Below are positions 1 to 6,424 of a DNA stretch of 7,875 nucleotides, one piece after another (positions within the stretch are counted from its first letter, which is position 1; every line of letters starts with the position of its first letter). The translations under genes were made by a program, and so were the position numbers. The DNA comes from Pseudomonadota bacterium (GTDB lineage: Bacteria; Myxococcota_A; Polyangia; Polyangiales; Polyangiaceae), in NCBI GenBank assembly GCA_003242355.1, contig QGUH01000135.1, positions 1 through 7,875 of the forward strand, read 5' to 3'. The notes under the pieces were generated by a model. The model was not told where the DNA came from and ran no database searches. It saw only the letters and a program-made list of their open reading frames with translations.

Positions 1-1431
1 CAAAAGCCGGATTACGTGTTGGGATTCCGTTCGTTGGCCTCGAAGTACGTGATACCGCGCGACCGTGAGGTGATTGTTCGACCATTCCGCGTAGGCGAGC
101 TCCTCTTCCAGCGCCCGCAAGAATTGCTCGCGCCGCAGAAGCCCCGTGAGCCCGTCGCGGCGCGCGAGGTACGCCTTGGCGCGCTCGTGCGCGGGCGAGC
201 CCTCGGTGAAGCTCACCAGCTTGACCCGCGATTCTCCGAGCTGCACCTCGCCGCCGTGGAGCAGAGCGATGGTCTTCTTGCGCTCGTAGCTGTGGTCCGC
301 GTAGGTGCCGTTCGTGCTGTCGACGTCTTCGACCGTCCAGGAGCCGGCGTGCCAGCGGAGCACCGCGTGGGCGCCGCTCACCGTCGCTTCGGGCATCACG
401 ATGTCCTGATCGGAACGACGCCCGATGCGCATCACCGGCTTCGTCAGCGGGAACAGGAGCCCCGCGGCTTCCGGAGCGTTCGTGGCGTACGTCACGAGCA
501 ACGCCTGCGATCCCGGAACGAACGCCTCGCTCGTCGCTCGACCGAGCGGCGCACCGGGAGACATGCGCTCCCTTTGGATCTGAATCTGGCTGGTCGTGAG
601 CGAGGTCGGGTTGAAGAAGCGCAGATGGCGCGCCTGGGGTCGGAGCGCCGGATCCTCGCTCAAGCAGCGAAACACCTGCTTGACCTCGTCCACCGAGAGC
701 CCCGCCGGCACGTCGAACATGATCTGCGCGCGCATCGGCTTCGCCCGCGGCCGATAGCCGGGCTCCGGGACGCGGCACGTCCACATCTCCCAGAGCGTGA
801 GCCCGAGCGCGTAGATGTCGTCCTCGGGGCTCGCTCCGCCCGAACGCAGGCGTTCCGGGGCCATGTAATTCGGTGTTCCGCCATCCGGCGGCGCTCCGGG
901 GCGACGGGCGCTGAGCCGCGCACGCTCCTGCGCGAACCCGAAATCCAGAATGATGGCGCGGTCGTTGGTCACCATCACGTTTCCGGGTTTCAGGTCGCCA
1001 TGCACGAGCCCTTGCGCGTGAATGGCGGCGAGCCCCGCGCCGGACTCGCTCGCGATCTTGCGGAACTCGTCGGCGGTGTAACCGCCTTGAGCTTTGCGCC
1101 GGCGAATGTGCGTATGAAGCGTTTGCCCCGCGATGTACTCCATCACGAGAATCGGGCCCCACGGGCTCGGCGCGAGATCGTGAACGCGGCAGACGTTCGG
1201 GTGACTCACCGAGCGCGCGAGCAACAGCTCCTGACGGAGCGCTTCGTCGTCGCCGGGCATTCGCGATTCCTCGCGAACGACCTTCAGCGCAACGGGCTGT
1301 TGCGTGCTGCGGTCGTACGCCAGGAAGACCTCGCCCATGCCCCCCTTTCCGAGACTCTGACGAATCTCGTACCGATCGTTGACGACGGTTCCATGTCCGA
1401 TGGGCGGTGCGTTACGGGGAGACTCGGGCAT
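1..1431 (-). CDS. Ser/Thr protein kinase with FHA and GGDEF-like C-terminal region (3' end beyond window)
   Basis: Signalling kinase of the bacterial eukaryote-like (Hanks) type; the frame is open to the left edge, so the C-terminus is missing after 477 residues. From the ATG at 1431 the kinase domain spans about residues 21-272: glycine loop GKGGMGEV (28-35), VALK lysine K50, likely helix-C glutamate E68, catalytic loop HGDLKPGN (144-151) with D146, K148 and N151, DFG at 163, APE at 191, and the late conserved arginine R264. The HRD arginine is glycine, so this is a non-RD kinase. An FHA domain follows (about 320-410) with GR at 337-338, SGAH at 352-355 and STNG at 372-375, the usual phosphothreonine-binding set. 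From about 425 a DGLTGL motif begins a GGDEF-like fold, of which some 50 residues are visible. No transmembrane segment is seen, so it is probably cytoplasmic. The start is uncertain: an in-frame ATG at 1479 and a GTG at 1491 would add 16 or 20 residues, and none has a good Shine-Dalgarno sequence. Confidence 0.93.
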   Translation of the reverse strand, partial: MPESPRNAPPIGHGTVVNDRYEIRQSLGKGGMGEVFLAYDRSTQQPVALKVVREESRMPGDDEALRQELLLARSVSHPNVCRVHDLAPSPWGPILVMEYIAGQTLHTHIRRRKAQGGYTADEFRKIASESGAGLAAIHAQGLVHGDLKPGNVMVTNDRAIILDFGFAQERARLSARRPGAPPDGGTPNYMAPERLRSGGASPEDDIYALGLTLWEMWTCRVPEPGYRPRAKPMRAQIMFDVPAGLSVDEVKQVFRCLSEDPALRPQARHLRFFNPTSLTTSQIQIQRERMSPGAPLGRATSEAFVPGSQALLVTYATNAPEAAGLLFPLTKPVMRIGRRSDQDIVMPEATVSGAHAVLRWHAGSWTVEDVDSTNGTYADHSYERKKTIALLHGGEVQLGESRVKLVSFTEGSPAHERAKAYLARRDGLTGLLRREQFLRALEEELAYAEWSNNHLTVARYHVLRGQRTESQHVIRLL

Positions 1432-1579
1432 CCAGAAACGCCGTGGGCTCGAGAGGTTCCGAGGGGTAGCGTCACCCATATTCCGACACACTGCAATCCG
1501 CAGTGAAACGGCTCACCCTTTCGGATTCGACCGGCCAGCCGCGCTTGACACCGCAACGCGTCGTTTCCCCGCGTCGTGG

Positions 1580-1599
1580 GTGAGCGGCCACACGCTCAC
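1580..1599. promoter_or_regulatory. Perfect 7-bp inverted repeat, possible operator
   Basis: GTGAGCG at 1580-1586 is matched by CGCTCAC at 1593-1599 across a 6-base spacer. It lies about 150 bases upstream of the kinase ATG at 1431, a reasonable place for a dimeric regulator site or a leader hairpin. No T-run follows on either strand, so it is not an intrinsic terminator. The regulatory role is only inferred from position and symmetry; inverted repeats of this size can arise by chance in DNA this GC-rich. Confidence 0.3.
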
Positions 1600-1768
1600 G
1601 AATCGGCGGGGGGCGCGTCCATCGCACCTCGGCTCACACCCACCTCTGGCGCAGGCCCCGGAAGCCCCCAACGAGCTCACGGCGAAGCCACGCGATCACG
1701 CGCTCGAACGAACCGGGCAGCACGGGCAACCTGCCGCAAAGCAGCACGAGCCGCCTTGGCCGCGTCTC

Positions 1769-1811
1769 GCGGCAAAGGGCGTCGGCGTCCTCGGCCGACA
1801 CCCTTCGCCGC
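1769..1811 (-). other. Long stem-loop, possibly a structured RNA element on the minus strand
   Basis: Bases 1769-1786 pair with 1794-1811 around a 7-base loop (1787-1793). Sixteen of 18 positions are Watson-Crick pairs; the exceptions are C1780/A1800 and A1774/C1806. Read as minus-strand RNA, both become G-U wobbles, so the transcript would form an uninterrupted 18-bp stem, whereas plus-strand RNA would have two true mismatches. That asymmetry suggests the minus strand is the functional one. It lies about 340 bases upstream of the kinase start, on the kinase's strand. There is no U-tract after the stem, so it is not a standard intrinsic terminator. It could be part of a kinase leader, a small RNA, a factor-dependent terminator or a DNA-level inverted repeat. 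Confidence 0.5.
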
Positions 1812-2017
1812 CACGAACGACGCCCGCAGGCGCCCCCCGCCCGCAGACAACCCCAAGGTGTGACTCTTTCCGCACGGCGCAGCGCTCCGCGCTCCCGAGG
1901 TCCGCACTCGGCCCCCCATTGCTGCGAGGCGCCGTGCGTCGTGAGGCGTTGCCTAGTTCACGGAGCGACGACTCCCACGGGTCCGTGCACGCGGAGCCCG
2001 ACGCGCGGCGCGTGCGA

Positions 2018-2222
2018 CGCACCCAGGCGACGAAGAGGCACTCACCCCCTCCGCAGCGCACCCATGTGACGAAGGAGCCCTCGTCCCATCCGCACCGCGC
2101 GCCGCGCACCCAGGCGACGAAGGAGCACTCATCCGCGCCGCGCACCCAGGCGACGAAGGAGTGCTCATCCCATCCGCAGCGCGCGCCGCGCACCAGCGCG
2201 ACGAAGAAGCGCCCATCACCGA
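2018..2222. repeat. Degenerate tandem repeat, 48-bp basic unit (five copies)
   Basis: Five units begin with close variants of CGCACCCAGGCGACGAAG at 2018, 2057, 2105, 2141 and 2189, giving spacings of 39, 48, 36 and 48 bases. The second and fourth are full 48-base units; the first lacks 9 bases at its end and the third lacks 12 internally. All spacings are multiples of three. In the plus frame in phase with 2018 a unit reads RTQATKECSSHPQRAP; on the minus strand the phase-matched frame gives repeats of SFVAWVRGARCGWDE. Neither resembles a family I know. The copies differ from each other, so this is an old or decaying minisatellite, not a recent expansion. Unequal spacing and lack of unique spacers exclude a CRISPR array. 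Confidence 0.8.
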
Positions 2223-2230
2223 TTGCCCAT

Positions 2231-2345
2231 TTTGGTCTCGCCGCAACTTCCGCGTTCGGTCTCGTCACGACGACGTTCGGTCTCATCGCAACGACGCATT
2301 CGGCCTCGTCACGACACCGCGTTCGACCTCGTCGCCACGACGAAA
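2231..2345. repeat. Degenerate tandem repeat, about 23-bp unit (five copies)
   Basis: Units that begin with variants of TTCGGTCTCGTCACGACG start at 2231, 2255, 2276, 2299 and 2322, spaced 24, 21, 23 and 23 bases. The last copy runs into an ACGACG-rich tail. The first three are in one plus-strand frame (FGLAAT, FGLVTT, FGLIAT) and the last two are shifted, so any coding periodicity is lost. The array directly follows the 48-bp array and ends about 30 bases before the promoter at 2375, so it may insulate or influence that promoter. Function unknown. Confidence 0.7.
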
Positions 2346-2374
2346 ACGACGACACTGGTTCGGGCGTGCTCGCG

Positions 2375-2402
2375 TTGAGGAGCCAAAGGCGCGTGCTACT
2401 CT
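2375..2402 (+). promoter_or_regulatory. Sigma-70-type promoter of the small exported-protein gene
   Basis: A -35-like TTGAGG at 2375-2380 is separated by 16 bases from a -10-like TACTCT at 2397-2402. The -10 is preceded by TG at 2394-2395, the extended -10 arrangement. Initiation six to seven bases beyond the -10 would fall on the GTG at 2409, giving a leaderless mRNA. The position directly before an otherwise RBS-less small gene supports the call; TSS mapping would settle it. Confidence 0.5.
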
Positions 2403-2408
2403 GTTATC

Positions 2409-2618
2409 GTGCGCCTCAATATCATTCTCCTCGGCTTCGCGCTTCTTGGCGGGTCCGGGGGTGCACGGCAACCGCTGCCGGAAGCGAAGCCGCCGCCCAT
2501 GCAACAGCAAACGCGGCGGCCGGAAAAGCCCGAGCCCCCGGCGCGCATCATCGCGCCCCCGCCCGCTTACGGGAACAAGATCGTGATGGCACGGCGCACG
2601 ACGCCCGATCGGCTCTGA
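2409..2618 (+). CDS. Small proline-rich exported protein (69 aa), function unknown
   Basis: I do not recognise a family. The protein starts MRLNIILLGFALLGG, a short basic end plus hydrophobic core typical of a Sec signal peptide, with a possible cleavage after GGA at residue 19. No lipobox cysteine is present. The predicted mature part, about 50 residues, is rich in proline and basic residues (KPPP, PEPPAR, APPPAY) and ends ARRTTPDRL, so it is likely disordered and periplasmic or extracellular. Codon third positions are mostly G or C, as in neighbouring genes. The GTG start has no Shine-Dalgarno at usable distance (a GAGGAG lies 26 bases away), but it sits where the upstream promoter would start transcription. 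The gene converges with the lipoprotein gene, with 39 bases between the stops and no clear terminator. It could instead be a spurious frame, but the signal-like N-terminus and promoter make a real gene more likely. Confidence 0.6.
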   Translation: MRLNIILLGFALLGGSGGARQPLPEAKPPPMQQQTRRPEKPEPPARIIAPPPAYGNKIVMARRTTPDRL

Positions 2619-2657
2619 GCCTGAATCGTCGCGCTAGACCGCTTGCGGATTCGTGTT

Positions 2658-3704
2658 CTAACGGGCTGCGACCGTCACGCGCACGAAGCTCGCGCCCCCC
2701 CGATTGTCGTGGACGACCGCCCAGATGCGCACGGGTCCGGCCTCGCTGGGTGGCGTGAACTTCGCCCCGTAGTCGTCGTACCAGCCCGTCTGCGGATCGC
2801 TCAGGAGCCGTTCGGACTTGGTCAACGTCCCGCCCTCGACGTAGTAGTTGATCCACATCTGCTCCCAAACGTCGCGCCCGAAGTAGTGCGCCGAAACCTC
2901 GTCGCGCTCGGCGCTCGCGCGATCGACCACGGGGCGCACTTCGATCTCGGGGCAGTCGCCGACGCAGACGGGCACGCAGCGCGCGTCGCTCGCGTCAGCG
3001 TCGCAATCGGGAGGCTCGGACTCGACGTCGGCACACTCGGCGTCGATGCAGTCTGGCTCGACCTCGACGCCGCCGATGCGGAAGCCCGTAACGATCGGGT
3101 TTTCGTTCCGAAAGCCCTCGGCGAAGCTGTAGACCATGGCGTACCCCGCCACGAAATCCTCGGGGCCGCGCAGCTCGCCGTCCGGACCACGGCAAGCGAT
3201 CGGCAGCGAGCGCTCGTTCACTACCTCGAACCCGAGCTCGCCCGCACACACCGCGAAGAACGCGAATCCGGTGCCGTATTGCGGATTGCCCGGTGGCGGC
3301 GGAGGACGGCTCGTCACGATGTCCTCCGGGATATCGAAGGTCAGCGTATTGCCGACGGCGATCGTCGGAAGCTTGCCCTGGTGAGCATCCGCGGCGAACT
3401 GCTCGAAGCACCCCCAGTAGAGGTCGCCCGGCGGGTTCACGCACGTCATCCAGAGGACGCTCAGGTCCCGCGGCGCTTCCGGTGAGCCGTCGTGGTAGAC
3501 GAGCTGCATCGTGACGGACTCGCCGGGCGCGACGTACGACTTGTCCTTGTGCACGCCGAGCACGCGCAGCGAGCGGATCTCGTTCGCCGGATCGAACCCT
3601 TCCCCACACGCGAGCGAGGAGAGCCCGAGCGCGATCGAAAGGGCGAACGCGAGCCCGCTTCGCGAACGCCGTTGCGCAATCGGAGCCGAGTGCCGCACCG
3701 CCAT
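2658..3704 (-). CDS. Outer-membrane-type lipoprotein with Ig-like ends and a Cys-rich insert, function unknown
   Basis: A 348-residue protein with a lipoprotein signal: basic N-region, hydrophobic stretch FALSIALGL, and lipobox LSSLAC placing the lipidated cysteine at C33. The next residue is glycine, so there is no aspartate inner-membrane retention signal and outer-membrane sorting is likely. Residues about 44-90 and 255-348 look like beta-sandwich (Ig/PKD-like) segments; the C-terminal VRIWAVVHDNRGGASFVRV is typical of such domains. Between them lie a proline run (134-138) and an acidic, cysteine-rich stretch (219-251) with C219, C224, C234, C243, C247 and C251. Ten cysteines remain besides C33, an even number that suits disulfides outside the cytoplasm. 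The ATG overlaps the receptor stop in TGATG, with purine-rich GAGGCGAG just upstream, so translation is probably coupled. I know no named family; a surface partner of the receptor is the likeliest role, by context only. Confidence 0.87.
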   Translation of the reverse strand: MAVRHSAPIAQRRSRSGLAFALSIALGLSSLACGEGFDPANEIRSLRVLGVHKDKSYVAPGESVTMQLVYHDGSPEAPRDLSVLWMTCVNPPGDLYWGCFEQFAADAHQGKLPTIAVGNTLTFDIPEDIVTSRPPPPPGNPQYGTGFAFFAVCAGELGFEVVNERSLPIACRGPDGELRGPEDFVAGYAMVYSFAEGFRNENPIVTGFRIGGVEVEPDCIDAECADVESEPPDCDADASDARCVPVCVGDCPEIEVRPVVDRASAERDEVSAHYFGRDVWEQMWINYYVEGGTLTKSERLLSDPQTGWYDDYGAKFTPPSEAGPVRIWAVVHDNRGGASFVRVTVAAR

Positions 3705-6424
3705 CAGAACTCGCCTCGCACGCCCAGGCTCGGAACGATGGGAACTCCGGTCTGGAACTGCTCTTTGCTGAAGTTGTAGTTGTACACGAGGCCCTCGACC
3801 GCCGCGTTATTGTAGACGTTCTGCACGTCGAGGTACGTCGAGAACCGGAACGAGCGGAACTGCCAGCGCTTGTCGATGCGGATGTCGAGCTGATGAAAGA
3901 GCGGCATGCGCCGGCTCGCCGGAGCGCCCTGGATCGGCACGTACGCGCCCGCATCCGCAGCGTACAGCGCCGTGATCGCCGGCGGTGAGACCACCGGTGT
4001 CTCCAGGTTGCCGGAGACCAACCGGAAGCGCGCGCCGAACTCCCAGCCGCGCCCGAGGCGGTAACTCCCGAGCAGGGTGAGGTTGTGCGTCTGGTCGAAC
4101 CCGAAGAGCCGTTCCTCCTCGTCGGGCCCGTCTTTGCGCACGCTGCGCGAGAGCGTGTAGGCGACCCAGCCGAAGAAGTGGCGGTCGGGCTTGTACTTGA
4201 GCAGCGACTCGAGCCCGATCACGGATCCGGTGCCTGGGTTGCCGTAGGCGTAACCGGAGCCGACTGGCGCTCGCCCGACGAGGCGGGTCAGGTCCTTGTA
4301 GAATCCCTCCACGCTGAGCTCGATCTGTTTCGTCAGCTCCTGCTCGACGCCGAGCGAGTAGTGGAGGGCGCGCTCGGAGAGGAGGTTCGGGGTTCCGAAG
4401 ACGACATCCGTCTCTTGCGGGTCCGGTGGTTGGTGGAAGACACCGACACCGCCCTTGAGCGTGGTGCGCCGCCGCTCGGCGTCTCCTTCGGCCGCTTCTT
4501 CCGAGCTCGCGCCGCGAACGAGATCGTAGCGAGCGTTGAGGCGCGGACTCAGATCGGCGTGGCCGCTGTCGCGCGCGTAATCGAGGCGGAGCCCCGGCAC
4601 CACGCGCAGCCGCTCGGTGGGCTGGAGCTCGAGCTCGGTATACCAGGCGGGTCGGAACAAGGTCATCTCGGACGACTGCTCCCGAACCTGCTGCGAAACG
4701 AACGGCCCTGGACTGGGCTCGCCCGGGCGCGGGGGCGGGGGCGCCCGCACCACGACGTCGGATGGCTCCACGAGGAAGTCGAGCCCGACGTTGATCTTCG
4801 CTCGTCGGGACAGCGTGAACCCGAACTCGTGCCGCCAGTGAATGGGATAGCCCACGACGTCGACGAGCAGGTTCCCGAGCGAGAAGCGCACCGCGTCCTT
4901 CCCGATCGAGAGCATCGACTCCACGTTCACGCCGGGCGCGAGACGATCTTCGTAGAGCGCTTGCAGGCGAACGAACGCGATTCCGAACCGGATGCCACCG
5001 CCGAAAGCCGGGTCCTGCGACGCCGGGTCCGTGACCAGAATGTCGAGGCGATCGTCCGAGCCGAACGCCCGCAAGCTCAAGCGCGAGTCGCCGCGCCTTC
5101 GTTCGAGGATTGCCTGATAGTCGTAATAGACGGGCGCGGTGGTCACCCCGGCTCCCGACTCCCGGAGCACCGGCTTGAGCCAGGCGTCCAACCAGCTGCG
5201 GCGCCCCGCGAGCGCGAAGCTCCAGTCGGGCGCTCCGGGAACGGGGCCCTGGAGCATCACGCGTCCGTCGATGAGATCGAACTGGAGCAGACCGTGATAG
5301 CAGCCGGTACGGTCGCTCGGCTTTCCGTACGGCTCGAAGCAGCTCGTGTCGGGTGAGCGCAAGCCCACGTCCACGATGCCGCCCATCGCGCGCCCGTACC
5401 GAGCGCTGAAGTTGCCCGGGTAGAAATCGATGCGATCGAGCAGCTCCGTCGGCACCACGCTCGAGAGCCCACCGAAGTGGTAGACGATGGGCGCCAGCGA
5501 GCCGTCGAAGAACGCGTTCGTGTCTTCCGGCGCCGACCCGCGCACGACGAGCAACCCCGAGAATGGCGGCGGGCGGGCGACACCGGGCAAGCTCTCGATC
5601 GAGCGCAGTGCATCACCACTGGTGCCGGGGATGCGATCGATCTCGCGACGCTCGATCGTCCTGCGAGTCACCTCGCGCGGGGGACGCTCTCCTTGGACGA
5701 CGATCACGATGCCCGTGACTTCGGGACTCAGGCGATACGCGACGTCGGTGACCTCGCCGACCAGAACCTCTTCGTCGCTCGTGATCTCCACGAACCCGAC
5801 CGGCGCGATCCGAACGCGGTAGCGCCCAGGCGGCGCGTTCTCGATGCGGAAGCGCCCTTCGGCGTCGGTCGTCAAGCGCTGCTCGCTCCCGTCCGGAGCA
5901 ACCACCACGACCTCCGTGCCGGCGAGCGGCGCCTCGGTCCCCTCGATACGGAGCGTGCCTTCGAGCTGCCCGGTTTTCGGTGCTTCCACCTGCTCCGGAG
6001 CTTCGGGCTCGACCGGTGTCAGCGTGAACGAGTAGCGATAGAGGATCTGCGCCGGGATGGGTTTTCCCTCGCGCATCGCCGGCTTCCACTTGAACTTCAA
6101 GGAGGCCCGTTGCGCGGCCTCGTCGAAGCCGTGGCCCGCGGCTTCGACCACCTCCGACGCCGTGACGTTGCCCTCGGCATCGATGGTGAGCTTGAGCACC
6201 ACGTCGCCCTGGATCCCGTCTCGAGCCGCCTGCTCGGGATAGGGAGCCTGCTCGAAGTGCACGAGCTCCGGCGGCTCGATGCGTGGCTTCGCTCCTTCGG
6301 GCGGCGGGGCGGCGGTCGGGGCCTCGGGGGCTGCCGCCGGTTCCTGTCCGCGTGCGTCGACACTCACGCTAGCGGTGGCGAGCACCAGCACCGTCGGCAA
6401 GAAAGCAGTGCGCCAAAAGCGCAT
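3704..6424 (-). CDS. TonB-dependent outer-membrane receptor with fused TonB C-terminal domain
   Basis: A 906-residue outer-membrane transporter or receptor. Order of parts: signal peptide (about 1-25), Pro/Ala linker, TonB C-terminal-like domain (about 52-138, with YPEQAARDGIQGDVVLKLTI and a late FKWKPA), a carboxypeptidase regulatory-like beta-sandwich (about 152-234, with TDAEGRFRIENAPPGRYRVR), a TonB-box-like GIVIVVQGERP (238-248), the plug (about 250-360, with LLVVRGSAPEDTNAFFDG and NFSARYGRAMGGIVDV), and a beta-barrel to the end. The last residues, GVRGEF, end in the aromatic residue expected of a barrel inserted by the BAM complex. TonB normally has its own inner-membrane anchor; here the TonB domain follows a cleavable-looking signal, so it would sit in the periplasm attached to the receptor. 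The ligand cannot be read from sequence. It is the first gene of an operon with the lipoprotein and is transcribed divergently from the exonuclease. The ATG has no clear Shine-Dalgarno; a weak promoter (TTGTGG, 17 bases, TACGAA) ends 8 bases before it, so a leaderless start is possible. Confidence 0.93.
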   Translation of the reverse strand: MRFWRTAFLPTVLVLATASVSVDARGQEPAAAPEAPTAAPPPEGAKPRIEPPELVHFEQAPYPEQAARDGIQGDVVLKLTIDAEGNVTASEVVEAAGHGFDEAAQRASLKFKWKPAMREGKPIPAQILYRYSFTLTPVEPEAPEQVEAPKTGQLEGTLRIEGTEAPLAGTEVVVVAPDGSEQRLTTDAEGRFRIENAPPGRYRVRIAPVGFVEITSDEEVLVGEVTDVAYRLSPEVTGIVIVVQGERPPREVTRRTIERREIDRIPGTSGDALRSIESLPGVARPPPFSGLLVVRGSAPEDTNAFFDGSLAPIVYHFGGLSSVVPTELLDRIDFYPGNFSARYGRAMGGIVDVGLRSPDTSCFEPYGKPSDRTGCYHGLLQFDLIDGRVMLQGPVPGAPDWSFALAGRRSWLDAWLKPVLRESGAGVTTAPVYYDYQAILERRRGDSRLSLRAFGSDDRLDILVTDPASQDPAFGGGIRFGIAFVRLQALYEDRLAPGVNVESMLSIGKDAVRFSLGNLLVDVVGYPIHWRHEFGFTLSRRAKINVGLDFLVEPSDVVVRAPPPPRPGEPSPGPFVSQQVREQSSEMTLFRPAWYTELELQPTERLRVVPGLRLDYARDSGHADLSPRLNARYDLVRGASSEEAAEGDAERRRTTLKGGVGVFHQPPDPQETDVVFGTPNLLSERALHYSLGVEQELTKQIELSVEGFYKDLTRLVGRAPVGSGYAYGNPGTGSVIGLESLLKYKPDRHFFGWVAYTLSRSVRKDGPDEEERLFGFDQTHNLTLLGSYRLGRGWEFGARFRLVSGNLETPVVSPPAITALYAADAGAYVPIQGAPASRRMPLFHQLDIRIDKRWQFRSFRFSTYLDVQNVYNNAAVEGLVYNYNFSKEQFQTGVPIVPSLGVRGEF

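Larger units (their letters stand above)
1480..2374. other. Long gene-free region upstream of the kinase
   Basis: About 900 bases hold no reading frame that resembles a known protein on either strand. Long open frames exist (for example plus 1379-2758 and minus 2355-1696), but they encode low-complexity Arg/Pro/Ala-rich or repeat-derived sequence without recognisable domains, as expected from stop-poor GC-rich DNA. The region should contain the kinase promoter, though I could not identify one convincingly. Its visible structure is a palindrome at 1580-1599, a long hairpin at 1769-1811 and two tandem repeat families from 2018 to about 2345, entered separately. Confidence 0.7.

Noticed and set aside
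16..1506. Long plus-strand open frame (496 codons) over the kinase
   Set aside because: It lies opposite a minus-strand frame with complete kinase and FHA motifs; its Arg-rich translation has no domain. It is a GC-rich shadow.
1545..1550. Perfect TTGACA on the plus strand as a -35 element
   Set aside because: No -10-like hexamer occurs 15-19 bases downstream and no gene follows on that strand for more than 800 bases.
2018..2345. Possible CRISPR array
   Set aside because: Units are directly tandem and divergent, spacing varies from 21 to 48 bases, there are no unique spacers and no cas genes nearby.
1696..2355. Minus-strand 219-codon frame with SFVAWVRGARCGWDE repeats
   Set aside because: No signal, domain or supporting start site; the repeats follow from the DNA minisatellite. 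Not called as a gene, though its in-frame indels are noted as a finding.
2619..2657. Bidirectional terminator between the two convergent stops
   Set aside because: Only GAATC/GATTC and a 4-bp CCGC/GCGG pair are visible, with no T-run on either strand; too weak to call.
1379..2758. Plus-strand open frame of 459 codons across the gene-free region
   Set aside because: Low-complexity Arg/Pro/Ala/Ser sequence, begins inside the kinase gene and ends inside the lipoprotein gene, no recognisable domain. The repeat portion is reported as repeats instead.
4085..5356. Plus-strand 423-codon frame, and similarly 5477-6937
   Set aside because: Both are opposite the TonB-dependent receptor, whose frame carries signal peptide, TonB domain, plug and barrel features.
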